64,000 nucleotides of DNA, taken from positions 372,001 through 436,000 of the forward strand of contig RSEE01000005.1 of assembly GCA_003971905.1 (NCBI GenBank), written 5' to 3'. The DNA is from Moniliella sp. 'wahieum'. Its lineage: Eukaryota; Basidiomycota; Moniliellomycetes; Moniliellales; Moniliellaceae. Below are positions 11,635-23,942 of the stretch, one piece after another; position 1 is the stretch's first letter, and each line of letters opens with the position of its first letter. A program made the position numbers and the translations under genes. The notes beneath the pieces were generated by a model. The model was not told the DNA's origin, searched no databases, and was given only the letters and a program-made list of their open reading frames with translations.

Positions 11635-12283
11635 TGCTGTGTTGGATTGCCTGCCGGTACCCACGTCTTTTGGACTCCAACGGCGTTTCTAATGCATCTT
11701 GACTGTGGTTGTCAAACAGGCCGGGGTGGCGTTCCGGGCGCTGGAATCTGCTGCCGTACGCTATAGCTTGGGAGCAGGTTGATGCCCATGTTTTTGTGGG
11801 TGTCACAAGAGGCAGACACTTTGTAGATAGCTGACTGCTCTTGAGCTGCACTGCTGGCAATGGACCGCATTTGAATAAATTGGCTGCGCCAACTGAGATG
11901 GACTGCAAGCTGTGGGTGTATGGATATGTAGCTGTCGAGAGCGCCATGACAGGTTGCAGCAGCCAACCTTGGCGGTTGGGGCAGCAGTGGGGCTGCGCAG
12001 AGCAAGGATGGGAAACAGGTTCCATGGAAGGATGCTTAAACGTTTGGGAATCGCCGCGGAGCTCAGGCTCTTGTGGGCCCAGGGGGCTCGAGATGAGCTC
12101 TGATAAGCATCTTTGACTCGCTGGCTTCAACAGCTTTACCAGTTGCTCCGCTGCCGGTGATGCCGGTGATGAATACGATGAATTCAGGTCGAGTTCAACG
12201 TTGAAGATGCGTTCAACGTTCAACGTTCAATGTAACACTTTTTGGGCTGAATATTTAGACTGCCCGCACGATCCCCATCCAGC
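11635..12283. other. Intergenic between SDR and PAS-kinase genes
   Basis: No gene seen. About 50-100 bp before the kinase start lies a dense block of TTCAACGTT/GTTCAACG motifs (12186-12235), the same family as other promoters in this window. Confidence 0.55.
12186..12235. promoter_or_regulatory. TTCAACGTTCAA motif block
   Basis: Five near-copies of GTTCAACG/GTTGAAG in 50 bp, some overlapping in inverted sense. Its place just upstream of the kinase start suggests a cis element, but no function is shown. Confidence 0.4.
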
Positions 12284-15200
12284 ATGCTCTCTCTGCGTCC
12301 ATCTCCACCACCGCCACCGCCACCGCGCCCTCACTCCTTGCTATCCCGTCTCGCCCACCGCCATCCCATTCGGTCGTGCCACCACAGCGCCGTTGGCATG
12401 CCACTCGAACGGATCGGGCCAAGCCTTCCCTTTTCTGATCGCCGCCCCGCCTCTCTCTCCTCCACCTCCCCTCCACCAGCACAACTAGCAGCCCCGTCGC
12501 CTCCCTCAAACACCGGCCTTCCAGCGCTGGTGCCCCCACTGCTGCCCCGCGCCTTCGCAGCCTGGACATTGTCTACTCCGCCCCACCCTCCCTTGGTCCT
12601 TGACCTCTATCCACAAGCCTGAGTCCCAGCCCCCGACCGCGTCCGAGTCCCGCCACCATGTCCACAGCAGCGCTTCGCTCGTACGCTCCAGTAGTAGCAG
12701 CACCGCCTATTCGCTCCGCAGCTTTGGCCGTCCCAGCGACATCGTCCCCGCGACCACTCCCGCATCCCTTCGACAGCCCCTTCCACCCCCCTCAGCCGAA
12801 TGGCGAGCATTGGTACGCCGCGCACCAACAGGGCAATGTCGACATCTCTTCTACACTCCCACGTTGCCTTCTCTTCCAACCCCCCGTACCATCAGTTCTT
12901 CCAGCCTTCCCCTCCGATCGAGTGCTGCCCTTGAAACACCCGCCCTCGCCCCACCTCACCAGCCCCCACTGACCAAGTCAGCCCTCGGCTCGGGCCCAGC
13001 CTTGCCTTGGATGTTGGGCAGCGGACACCCACGTCGAATTTGACCCCCAAATCGATCGCTGTGTCGTCCGGCGTTTCACATTCGGATGTACTTATCACAC
13101 CGGCGCAGAACGCATCTTCTGTACCGGGGCACCCTCACGTGGTGCCTCCATCTCCTCCCTCCGTCGCTCCCCTCGCCTTCTCCCCCACCTTCGTCGCCTC
13201 CCCTACCCCTGCGGCCCCAGCACCTTCACCTGCTTGGGGGCCGCTTCGCGCTGTGGGTCGTGATGCCTCTCTTCAACCATCGGTATCTTGTGGAAGGCGC
13301 GGCCCATCCTCCATCCCTCATCCCGCTTCAACCGGTCTCTCTCCCCCAACGTCTTCTGCGCTCTCCCCTATCCGGCCAACGGCGACAGGATTTGCTGTGC
13401 CCAGCTCCGCAAACCAGTGTCTCCAGGGTGCGTTTTCATTAGAATCCCCTTCGAATTAAAGCGCTAACTTGGCTCTATACCCTGCCCCAGGCGCCACGGA
13501 TTCTACTGCCCCCATCGATCGGACCTCGGGCCTCCCTCGGCGTCGGCCCAGCGCACGCTTTCTAACTCATACTCTCCGGCAGAACTTGGAGAACTCCAAG
13601 CCCGCATCCCAACTTAGCATCCTCCCCAGTCACACGGTCCTTGATTCGACTTCGACTCCTTTGCCTTGCCCCTGGCCCCACGACTCGGACCCAGAGCCCC
13701 CCACTCCGCATCAGCGAGTGATCCAACTTCTCCGTGGACACATGTTGTTCCGATTGTGGGAGGTTCTCTGGCTAATCACCGCCTCTCCTCCCTTTCCACC
13801 CCGGCAGAAGACACACCATCCTCCCACCCCTGCAAGACCCTTGGCGCGACCTGATCCGTTCAGCATTGATCGCCTTTTGTCTCTGTTGCAGCAAGCTGTT
13901 GCGGATGACCCTACCCACACACTGGGCGTCCTTCCTGCCGAATGTGCTGACCCGATCGGTCCCCCCGTCCCATCTCCCCAAGGCGAAGTCAATCGTTGCA
14001 CAGAGGGTGGAATGGTACTACGTACTCCTACGACCAGCGAGCTCACCCACTTTCTCGCCTTGCAGCATCCTTCCAACTCGTGTGCTTTGCCTCGAACCTT
14101 ATCTCCACCTCCGGCAGCCAGACCCTTGCGGGCGAACATGCCCAAATCCTGTGGTTTGTCGAAGGTGAGGGAGGAGGAGGCCTCCACAAAACTAGGCGCC
14201 CTTGCTCCGCCCCTTACCATGGAGACGTCCATCGTCCCCTACATTTCTCTTCCGAATGGGCAAGCACGCCAGATTAACGACTTTGAGGTGCTGCAGGAGA
14301 TTGGTCGTGGTGCGTATGGGGTGGTTCACCTGGCTCGATTGCGGGACCCTTGGGGTGATGGCACTCCTCTCAAGGGAATGGAGGGTGCATTTGCCGTGGG
14401 TGAGACGGTAGTGATCAAGTCCATCGTCAAGAGCCGCATTTTGGCCGACTGTTGGCGCCGGCACCGCGTTTTGGGAACCATCCCGATCGAGATTCATGTG
14501 ATGGAACAGCTGCGTCGGATCGAGTACCACCCCCTACCCATTTGCCTCCTTGGGCTCCCGAGGTCCTCTTGCCTCACCTCCAGCCCCACATGGACAGTCT
14601 GAGACGCCCTCGACTCGCTTGGCTCAGGTACCGGTACAAAGAGGCGGGGAGGACAGGGTGCATCCTCATCCAGGCATTGTGAGCATGCTCGATTTTTTTG
14701 AAGACGCCGAGTTTTACTATTTGGTCATGCACCGTTGTGGCCAAGGTCAGGATGTGTTTGATTTTGTCGAAGCTTCCGCCACGGGGCTGAGCGCGAAGCA
14801 GGTGCGTGGGATTGGGGGTCAAGTGGCCGCCGCTTTAGCCTTTCTCCATGCCCACGGGATCGTCCACCGCGACATTAAAGACGAAAATGTCATTCTCACC
14901 CCGACGGGCCACGTTCAACTGATTGACTTTGGTTCGGCTGCGCACGTTCCCCGTCTGCCGCACAAACGATTTGACACGTTTTCCGGTACCTTGGATTTTG
15001 CCGCGCCCGAAATCTTGCGAGGCGAGCGGTACAAAGGTCCGGCGCAAGATGTGTGGGCGTTCGGGGGGGTGTGTACGTACTCATGTGCGACGAATGTCCC
15101 TTTTGGAATGGCAAGGAGGCACTTCAAGCGCTGGAGGAGGGCTCACGTGCCTCTGCTGTCTTAACTGAACGTGTGGCACGGGGGGACCAAGCAAGTGAGG

Positions 15201-15414
15201 AAGCGGCGTCCGACGGTGGTGGTGTCCTGGCCGATGCGGCCGATCTGATTCACCAGTGTCTTTCGCTCGACGTGGAGTTGCGCCCACTGTCACGTCAAGT
15301 TGCCACCCACCGTTTCTTGTGGGTCGTCGTGGCTGGACAGGCGTGCGGGGCTGGCAAGAGATCGAGTGCCGTGACCCGCAGCTGGTCTGCGACGTGCTGG
15401 GTCCGGATGTGTAA
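12284..15414 (+). CDS. PAS-kinase-like serine/threonine kinase (PSK1/PSK2/PASK type)
   Basis: The long N-terminal part is Pro/Ser-rich. The C-terminal catalytic domain begins with INDFEVLQEIGRGAYGVVHL (near 14275), carries VIKSIVKSRILADCWRRHRV and LGTIPIEIHVM, typical of PAS kinases, then LDFFEDAEFYYLVMH, the catalytic HGIVHRDIKDENVIL (near 14860), the metal-binding IDFGSAA, TFSGTLDFAAPEIL, and the terminal DLIHQCLSLDVELRP (near 15243). In yeast, PAS kinases sense carbon status and control glycogen and translation. A PAS domain was not identified with certainty; a segment near 14065-14155 may be a remnant of one. The ATG at 12284 is the first plausible start. At least five frame changes split the gene, and introns in the N-terminal half cannot be excluded. 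The stop at 15412-15414 closes the frame ending CDVLGPDV. Confidence 0.8.
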
Positions 15415-15445
15415 TCCACTCTCAACAGCCCGCGAGAAAACTGCT

Positions 15446-15676
15446 GCGTTGCGTTGCTTTGCTTTGCTTGCTTTGCTTTGCTTTGCTTGCTTTGCTTTGC
15501 TTTGCTTTGCTTTGCTTGCTTTTGCTTTGCTTGCTTTGCTTTGCTTTGCTTTGCTTTGCTTTGCTTTGCTTTGCTTTGCTTTGCTTTGCTGCTTGCTTGC
15601 TGCTTGCTTTGCTTTGCTTGCTTTGCTTTGCTTTGCTTTGCTTTGCTTTGCTTTGCTTTGTTTGCTTTGCTTTGTC
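15446..15676. repeat. GCTTT pentanucleotide satellite
   Basis: About 230 bp of nearly pure GCTTT units with occasional GCTT or TGC slips. It starts some 30 bp past the PAS-kinase stop and ends about 150 bp before the 3' end of the convergent TPD3 gene, so it sits in the shared 3' region of two convergent genes. Confidence 0.95.
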
Positions 15677-15825
15677 TTCTATTATCTCCCCATTTGCTCT
15701 CTTCGTTTTATCTCATTCCTCGTTCCATCCATTTGCTCCTTCCTCCTTCCCCTGTTCAATCCGCATCATGCATCTAGATCCGCATTTGTACCAGGAAATG
15801 GTAATCTACCTTTGCATTTCTCATC

Positions 15826-17712
15826 TTACCCTTCCAATGCGTTCGCCGGCAAAGCCTCAAGCGCCTTTTGTGCAAAGAAGCGCACGTCGGCATCCTTGTC
15901 GGCCTGGAGTGTGAAAATGGTGGGAACAAGGCTTTTGACCGCTTCTAGTTGCGGCTCGGGCTCCGCAAGAAGAAGTAGGGCGAGCACCTGGAGCGTCTGG
16001 GCGACATTGAAGCGGATGTTGGGAATCGAGTCAGATCCCAGCTCAATCACAGTGGGCAAGACCGTTTCTGCCAGGGTAGTCTTGTCCAGCGCCTCTGCCA
16101 TGGCCGACAGGGCAAAGAGGGTAGTGAGACGATAGAGATAGTTTTGGTGGTGGGCCAACTCAAGGACTTTGGGCAGGATGGTCCGTTGGGCCCAGGCACA
16201 CCAAACACCTCGGTCAGTTTGCGCAGATTGATGGTGGCTGCTTCCCGAATGGAAAAGACAGTATCTCCCAGCCAGGTCATGCATAACACCGCTAGTTGAT
16301 CGTCAAAGAATGCCACACCCAATTGCTTGGCCAGGAGAGGAATGTATTCGATGATCGCCTGACGCACACGCCACTGCTTGTCCTCGGCCAACTCGACAAT
16401 CGCCGGCAACAGGGATTGGGACAACAATTCCACCCAATCACCCCGTTCACCTCCTCCAACTTGGAGATGATGTTGAGTCGAACGTCGGGACAGTCGTCCT
16501 TAAGCAGAGCAAGAAAGATGGGTAAAAGGTGTTCAATCGTCCCTTCCTTCCCCAATCGAGGCGCCAATGCGGCCACCTGGTCGGCCAGCGTGGTACGCAA
16601 AGGTGCAGACGCGTCGCCTGCCAGTTCGCGCACCAAAGGCAAAATCCGATCCAGCACCACACTTGCATCCAACAACTCCACCATACCTGGAATTTGCGCC
16701 GTAGCCGCGTTTCGCACCTCGGCCTCGCTGTCCTGGAGCAAATGCACATATGCTTCCAGCATTTCTGACTGGACCATCTCTGGTACCACCGCTTTGCTCA
16801 GTTTGACCATCTGGTCCGCCGCCATGTAACGAACCCTCCAACTTTTGTCGCTGACAAGGGTACGAAGGGAAGGGAGGAGCTCGGAAGTAGCTTCGTTTTT
16901 CGGCAGAGCCTCGGCCAGGGCAACGAGGATTTCCGGAGTCATTAGCCGGACACTGTCTTGGTCATCAGACAGTAAGCGGCGGTAGAGGGGAAGCACTTCA
17001 TCCAGAACCTCTTGCTTGTTCATTACCTTGGTCAGGGCCTACAGACGCAGCAAGAGTCAGCAGACGCAGGGGTCAGCCCCACCACGGGGTACACTATCGG
17101 CAACCTCAGCCCTCTGTAAATGCGCAAGACCAGGAAGGAGATGCGTACAATCAAGTCGCGCGAGACGGCGCGGCGTACCATAGACGTATCATCGTCACAA
17201 AGCCGCTCAAATATCTTACGCAACTCGTCCTTTCCTCCTGGGCCAACGAGAGCGTAGGCCGGAGGGATGAGGGCAGTGGCCGCGGTGCGAGAGGCAAACC
17301 AGTCGCTCGAAGCAAGCTGGAGAATCAAAGGGAGATAAAAGTGTTCGAGCTGTTCCAAAGTCAGAACACTGGCTAGCTGCGTCATCGACTCGACTGCCTT
17401 TTCGCGCACAGTGACTTCCTCGACGCCTGCCAGATTCTCGAGGATGGGAAAAAGGAGGTGGGCATATTGGGGACCGCCCAAGTAATCGACAAAGGGAACA
17501 CTGAGCTCCTCAGCCAGAACACGGAGCACAGGATCTTCGTCTTCCAGACTCTCTTGAAGGAAAGGAAGCAGCTCGTCGCGCGTGCGCTTAGGGCCGAGGG
17601 CAAGAGCAATGGTGCTGACGCGCTGGATGGCGTTGAGACGCAGCGATACATCCTCGCTCTTGAGCTCGTCGATGAGCACAGCAATGGGATATAACTGCTC
17701 GTTGGCGTCCAT
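15826..17712 (-). CDS. TPD3: PP2A scaffold (A) subunit, HEAT-repeat protein
   Basis: Structural subunit that joins the catalytic and regulatory parts of protein phosphatase 2A. The start [20 protein letters not shown] at 17712 is the usual N-terminus. The body is a chain of HEAT repeats of about 39 residues (for example [77 protein letters not shown]), ending [16 protein letters not shown] 110-bp intron (17039-17148, GTACGC...TAG) follows SRDLI. Counting exons, the length is near 590 residues, as in the family (about 15 repeats). Two one-base losses near 16440 (GGG where GGGG is expected, [18 protein letters not shown]) and near 16190 break the frame. Expression is probably from the divergent promoter shared with the nucleotidase gene. 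Confidence 0.93.
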
Positions 17713-18180
17713 GGCGGTGGCGATGGCAGCGTAAGGAGGAGGGACGCGGCAAGGGCCCGGAGGTGATGATGTCCAAGTGGAGCCTGGCAATTGACCAAAC
17801 GCGAGGTAGGTAGTCTTCCGACTAACCCTACCAATGTCCAAACGTGGGACACAGCCCCCATGCGGGTCAGTTGCGCCCCCCCCCCAGCTTCCTGGCCCCT
17901 TACTGGTACCTATCTGTCAACGTGGAGTCAACGTTTAACTGTCAATGCTTCAATCAATATGGAAAGCGACGTCCATCTCGGGTCACGCCAAGTTGATGGG
18001 GACAATTGATCAGGGAGGTGCCGGCGCGAGCGCCGGAGGTACGGGCTCTCCCTCTGTTTGCCTCCGTTTCCAGTGCGTCTTTGCTGTGGTGCTGAAATAA
18101 TTAATTGATTAATTAATTAATTGATTTTGGCACGGGTCTTCTCGCTCATCTCCGCTTCGTTTCACAAAACGCTGCCAAAA
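17713..18180. promoter_or_regulatory. Divergent promoter region, TPD3 / nucleotidase
   Basis: About 470 bp between divergent starts. It holds CAACGT repeats (gtcaacgtggagtcaacgtt near 17918) and an AT-rich TTAATTAATTAATTGATT block (18100-18125) that is the only such tract nearby. No gene is seen in it. Confidence 0.5.
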
Positions 18181-19252
18181 TGCAGCCGCTCCGATTCGTT
18201 CAGCACATTGGCCGTCGTCACCCTGTTTCCCCACCATTCGCCCCACCCACTTGGACGATTTTTGCAGGCAAAATGGCCGTCCCTGGTCCCTTTGCAGCGA
18301 CCCCCGTATCGGCGTGGAGTGGTACCTCCCTGCCTCACAGCTCCCATCCTCGGACGATGGCCGCGCCATCGTCTTTCTCGACATCGACAACCCCTCTACA
18401 GTCGTGCCACCGATCCCACGATTGCTGGACTGATGAAGGACAAGATCCGTGCCTACTTTGAGTCGATGGGACTCGCTCCTGCAGAGGCGGAGCGCTTGCA
18501 TAAGAATACTACCGCTCCTACGGACTGGCCATTCGCGGCCTAGTTAAGCATCATCAAATCGACCCGCTCGATTACGATGCCCGCTGTGATGCTTCTCTCC
18601 CTCTTGATCAGATCCTCAAGCCCAACCCAGAGTTAATCCAGCTGTTGGCCAACCTGGATCGCACCAAGTGTCGAGTGGTGGGCTTACGAATGCGTACCGC
18701 GTGCATGCCCGACGTGTGTTGGACCTGGTTCAGCTGACTCCGCTTGTTGAGGGGTGTATCTACTGCGACTACACAATGAAGACTTTGCCTGCAAACCCGA
18801 GCCCGAGTTTTACCTGGCGGTTCGTCCCCTTCTTCCCAGACACGTGCCCTTTTGTCGTGGCGCCCTCACTGACAATTGTTACTTCGCTTGGACAGGCCAT
18901 GGACGCGGTGGGTACGCGTGCCTTTGACACTGTTACTTTGTGGACGACTCGCTGGCAATGTGAAAACGGCTAAGGACATTGGATGGTGCTCTTGTGTCTT
19001 TTTGACGAGGCCGTTCCCGCCTCGGGCCCCCCATAAAGCCAAAGGGGTGGACTGGGTCATCACCCAGATCACGCAGTTGGCACAAGTCTGGTCCAACCTT
19101 TGCTACTGCCAACGCACCTCAAGATCACCCAGGTCGTTGGTCGACCGCCTAAGGTCATCAGACAAAGAAAACGATCACTGCCACGAGACAATGAACTCAT
19201 TCTTATTGTCACGCTAAAGTCCCTCCTTCCGCGCATCATCAACCACCTATAA
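18181..19252 (+). CDS. HAD-family pyrimidine 5'-nucleotidase (SDT1/PHM8 type)
   Basis: Hydrolyses (deoxy)nucleoside monophosphates in the cytoplasm. The HAD catalytic motif is seen as GRAIVFLDIDN (near 18358), then IAGLMKDKIRAYFESMGL, LAIRGLVKHHQIDPLDYD, the motif II region VWALTNAYRVHARRVLDLV, CIYCDYTNEDFACKPEPEF in the class I cap-motif III area, and motif IV NCYFVDDSLANVKTAKDIGW (near 18935). This order and spacing is that of yeast Sdt1/Phm8 and not of other HAD phosphatases. The pieces lie in three frames with four or more shifts. The first ATG is uncertain (18181 or 18251). The end at 19252 follows a basic tail PPKVIRQRKRSLP. Confidence 0.8.
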
Positions 19253-21512
19253 TTTATCGTCTTAAAAACGATACCTTTCGTCGTCTCCACCCTCCTCCAC
19301 CCCGTTTTTTCTTGGACGATTGGACGATGACATTGTGGGGCCAAGGAGAGGTGAAGTATATACCTAGATACAAAGGAAGTGGGGGTGGGTTGCATGGCTT
19401 AGCTGGATACGTTTTGTTAGTGTGAGATGTACTATGAAATTGGCTGAGCGGTGCGCTAAATGGCGAGAGGCCAAACCGTTGACTTTTACACGAGGTTTTA
19501 TCTCTCTGTCGTGACCTCATCACTCAACGGGAAGGTTCTGGGACATTGTGAATCATCGACTTCGTTGACGGAGTCGCGGGAGAGAGGAGGAGTATCGCGA
19601 GGATGTCATCAGGAACGTTGTACAATGCAACAAGCAATAATCGATAACCGCGACAGGAAAAAGGAACAAACGTACGGGTGGGTTGTTGCAATGCAGTGAG
19701 GTTGGAAAATGGGGGGTTGCGGGTAGTGGGACAATACTTGATACAGGACGCTCTCTAGTTGAGCCTGGATGAGGGGAGGTCGTCTTTTACCTATCATTCG
19801 AATGTTAAAGGCAGACTAATATGTTCCACAGTAATGAGATAGATACTACCGCAGGGAAATGGTGGAGACGATGAAGATCTTTGATCGAAGCCACAGGAAA
19901 ATTGTGAGAGCAAAGAGCGGCGAAGCGGCGCTGAGTGCTGAGAGGCGCCACATGAGATCACTTCATTTTAATCATGGAGAGGCGTACGCTGTGCGCGAGA
20001 TTCAGTCTGTAAATGAGACTGAAAACTGAGCCTGTGAGCTCAGGGTCTGAATATTGAGTGCGTTCAACGTTGCGCACGGAGTGGGACGCACAACAAGCAT
20101 ATTTGTGCCGGATATACTGGGGAGAGAGCGCGTTCGCTCCTTGCGGATCGGCAGGACCTCAGCTATAGGATTAGCAATAAATAACTGATAACTGTTGTAG
20201 ACGCAAGCTGACTTGTGGAAATGAGTGGTTCTCTCTTCATCGACATCTGTCACATGTCCTTGTCATCCTATAGTACTACCGGGGAATTCCTAACAAGCTA
20301 ATGTGGTTACGGGTAGTTCAGGTGAATCATGTACCCGATGCGGTGTATAGCAAAAGTGATGAATTCACTGAAAGCGAGAAAACGCAACACTGCTGTGCAA
20401 AATCAATGAACCTCATGCAATGCAATGTGCACGTTGTACGAGCGTGTCGTGCTTGGTGCCCACACAAGCTGTGTACAACATGTTGTCGATTAGCGATTAT
20501 CCCGCAAGTCCCCCATTGTGTGTGAATCACTGCCATGATGCTTGCGGCCAAGAAATGAGATATCTCTTTTTCTGATGTGGCGCTTCTTCTGTGAGAGATG
20601 CCAGTGCCCATCACAAAGAGAGCGCAAAAGGCGATTTCACGAGACCACATCAGGCATCAGGCCTCCTACCATCATCATCAACATCATTCCCGGCGAGCTC
20701 ACGGAAGACGTTGTGGATAAAATTTACTACTGACTTTTAATGGAGGTATCTTGGGGGTATATGTGTGCAGAGTGATGACGAGATGCCCGCAACAACACCC
20801 CTCCGTCTTGTTGAATCAATGAATTTGCATGTCGATGACGTCGCACCAATGGAACGCTCTCTGCCCTGTACGTAGGGTATGTGGCCTAGCGGTGGCAAGA
20901 GCAGATGATCAAGATGATTTCGATGTCGCTGCTCGCTGGTCGCCGGTCGATGATCTCAAGTTGAACGTCGTTGAGTGTGAATCTATCTCCCGCCCTTTCC
21001 CGACAGGGCAACACAGCGGCAGTGCGTCAACGCGTCAACGGCTCCGAACTCAGCACAGCTGCTGCCTGTTCGGCATATAAACAGCGGGGGATCGGGGATC
21101 GATGATCGATCGGCCGCTGAGCGCACTGAGTACTCGACTGAGTACTGATTAACGATGCATGATACTTGATTGCCACCGGTGAGTCCCAGGCGGCCACTCT
21201 CCCTGTCGAACCAACGTTGGCTGGGTGCTGGCCTGTGCGGGCAAGTGCGGCCTGACCCCAGGCTGCGCGCACACTCGGCCAGTGCACCCTCTGCGCCTGG
21301 GGCTGCGTCCTATTTCGGGAGCAGGATCGCTTCGGCGCACCACACTCGCCTGGTGCGGTGCCTCGCACACGCAGCACAGCACCAGTCCGCGGCATGCACA
21401 GCGTCCTGGCTGGGTGCACTGCCCCCCTGCTCCACCCGCCATCCGGCAGCGGGCAGCGGCAGGATCCTCGCGATGCACATGCGCAGGCGCTTCTTTAGTA
21501 CAGGCACATGTA
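19253..21512. other. Long intergenic region without recognisable genes
   Basis: About 2.2 kb. The first 1.7 kb are AT-richer with only short frames. The part after 20940 holds GTTGAACGTCGTTGAG (near 20957), GATCGATGATCGAT patches, and then GC-rich DNA with CAGTGC/GCACTC motifs before the RhoGEF start. I see no protein motif, tRNA or mobile element in it. Confidence 0.5.
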
Positions 21513-23519
21513 ATGCGTACTCTTCCCCACGGCCGTCCAACCCGCTACGCTTCTGCCAATCTCCCGCCCCTCCTGCCTTCCACCGCCATCCCTCCGGACG
21601 AGATTGTCCCCACCACCGCCTCCAACCCTCCTCTTTCAACCCCCCATATGTCCAGCCGCTTGCAGCCCACCGGCGGCACTGGAGATCGTCCGTCTTGGGC
21701 CCTCTTTCGCCCAGCCTCGCCGTCGTCATCCAACTCCAACGTCTCGTTCGTTGCCACCTCCCCATCTCCAACCGCGTCTCCGACCGCGTCCTCTCGCACC
21801 ACCGTCACCACCCCGCCTGCCACGCGGAGCCTGAGCTCGACTCCATCTCCCACCCCACCCCCATCCACAAGCCCAGCACCCGCGCTCCGGCGCAGGTCCA
21901 AGGAAAACCCACCACAGCCAGCCTGTGGTCGGTGCCAAGCTACGTCTTCTACCGGCATGACCGCCATCCATCTACGCCGTACCCCCTCTCTCGCCAGCAG
22001 TCAACTCTTGCTCCTCTCACTATCCCTGCCTCTCCCTTGCTGCCGTACAGGGCCAACGCCCTTGGAATCACACCTCTGACCCACTCTCACCTACATCACT
22101 GCCTGAACTGGATCAATTTCGAACTACTCTCCCCTCTCTTCGCCCGGCCTCCACTATCCGAGCCAATCATTTCGGAGACCGCGCCGACTGAGAATCTAAT
22201 ATTACCCCAGCCCGCGCCTGTACCCGGGCCCAAGCGGAGGAACTCGCTGCTGCGTTCCTACTCGTTCCTACGTACTCTCGCTCTATCTCCCTCCTCTGTA
22301 GAGAGCGATAAAATGGAAAATACGACGCGGAAGATCACGGCGAACAAGCAATTCCTCTTCCCTTTCCCTTTCCCGCTCGGCATCGACTCGGTGGACTGAA
22401 AATGGGAGCTCGTCAGTTAGCGCGAGCCTTCCGGTGGGGTACGGATCTACTGTGCTGGCCATACCGATCCTCCTCGTCGTTTTTCTCTCCACAACCTTTT
22501 TCGTTCCCAGGACGATTCGAGCGGAAGTGAGGAAGAGCCGCCCCAACTCCCCGTTCTATATGGTCCAGCCCGTCGGATCGACTGGCTCGAGTGCACAGCG
22601 CAATTTTTTCCCTGACGCCTAAAGAGCGTCAACCGATGGACCCCCTCATCCAGGTCTCCGAATATTCCTTACCCCCTCCACCTTCCGATCTTCCCTTTCA
22701 TATTGTTGACGACCTCCAGTTTCTTCGTGCGATCGAAGCCAATGTCGATCTACAACCGTCTCTTACGTCCCGATCGAGCACGTGCTCATTCGATCTCTCT
22801 TTCACCCCTGTTCAAAAAGACGTCGCACGGTTGAGCCGGACTCAAAGCTACTCGGGTATCAATCCGGAAAGGTGTCGACAGCCCGAGCATCTTCAAGCCC
22901 AGCAAGTCAAAGTCCTTTTCTGTACGTCCTCCACGGCACCCTCCTGGGATTGGGTTTGATACATGATGCGCCTGTTCTGACTCCATCGTCCTATTGCCTG
23001 TAGTGATCCGTGAGTTAATCCAGAGCGAACGGAGCTACGCAGCGCACCTTACCACCCTTCTCCGATTGGCCAGCACCTCCGGCCGACTGCGGGGCAGCGA
23101 ACGACTGCGCACATCTTCCGCCCTTGATCACACTGAGCCTTACACTCCTTCATCATCTCGAGTGTACGCCGACCCCGAGCGGGGTGGCACGCGCCTTTTC
23201 CTCGGTTGCGCCTCTGCTCGAGGCAGCGCTGGTCCAATGGACATCCACCGCTCCGTTTTTGCTCCATGCTCTGCGCGGCGTACGGGCCATGCCGAACGAG
23301 AACCCCGATACCGCGAAAGCCGCCTTGGCTCCACTGGATCTGGCCATCATGCCAACCCAGTGTTTGCCACGGTACCTTCTTCTCTTAGGCCAGCTCCAGG
23401 CCCTGGTGCCAAGTACCGTGGAGGAACCGCATGCGCCCCTTGGCTGACGCACTCGCCCTTTGCACCCGCGTGGCCACCCTGTGCAATGCAGCAGTGCCCG
23501 TACCTGTACATTCGTAGCC
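21513..23519 (+). CDS. RhoGEF (DH-domain) protein
   Basis: Likely exchange factor for a Rho-type GTPase. A Ser/Thr/Pro-rich N-terminus (from ATG 21513) of some 400 residues precedes the DH domain. A 50-bp intron (22954-23003, GTTTGA...TAG) sits exactly at the start of the DH domain and joins to VIRELIQSERSYAAHLTTLL, the first conserved helix. Later comes CLPRYLLLLGQLQALVPST (near 23360), matching the CR3 helix (QRLPRY..LL) except that the usual Gln-Arg before Leu-Pro is Gln-Cys, then ADALALCTRVATLCNAAVPV and a stop at 23519. No PH domain follows, so the protein would end right after the DH domain, which is unusual. Frame changes occur in both halves. A truncated gene or lost 3' part is possible. 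Confidence 0.65.
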
Positions 23520-23942
23520 ATCCATCAGGCCGCATCCTTGTCATTTCGCACTTAATCTCCCACCGCCCGTCTCGAATTTTTGTTGTTCTCTCTCACCTGT
23601 ACCGATCATCGCCCATCGCCCGCCCCTAGCAGGTGCTTACTCTATTTGATTCCGCATTCTAGCCAGTCCCAACGTGATTTGGCCCCTTCCCGCCCCATGC
23701 AGAGGAAGAGGAAAATCATCGCCCACTTCCTTCCCATTCAGATAGAACCCAGCCTTGTTAGAAGACAGCACCCAAAGGGCACCTTTTTGTATTGCAACCG
23801 ATAAGGAAAGTGTAGCGAGAGCGCCCCACCTCCATCATGCGTGAGGGCAAAGGTACAGATCGAGGCTGCAGCTGGCCGTAGGAAGCCACAGCCCCGTCCG
23901 GTACCCAGGAAGTTGGGCCTTACAGCACCTCCTCTTAGGCCT
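23520..23942. other. Intergenic, shared 3' region of RhoGEF and RPL35
   Basis: Convergent 3' ends of the rightward RhoGEF and leftward RPL35. No further gene seen; a PH domain was looked for here and not found. Confidence 0.5.

Noticed and set aside
15459-15914. Cys/Leu/Ala-rich frames over the GCTTT satellite
   Set aside because: Translation of a pentamer repeat in any frame gives such chains; no biological protein expected.
18100-18125. TTAATTAATTAATTGATT as a replication origin
   Set aside because: Too short, and no ARS-like consensus can be established for this fungus from sequence alone.
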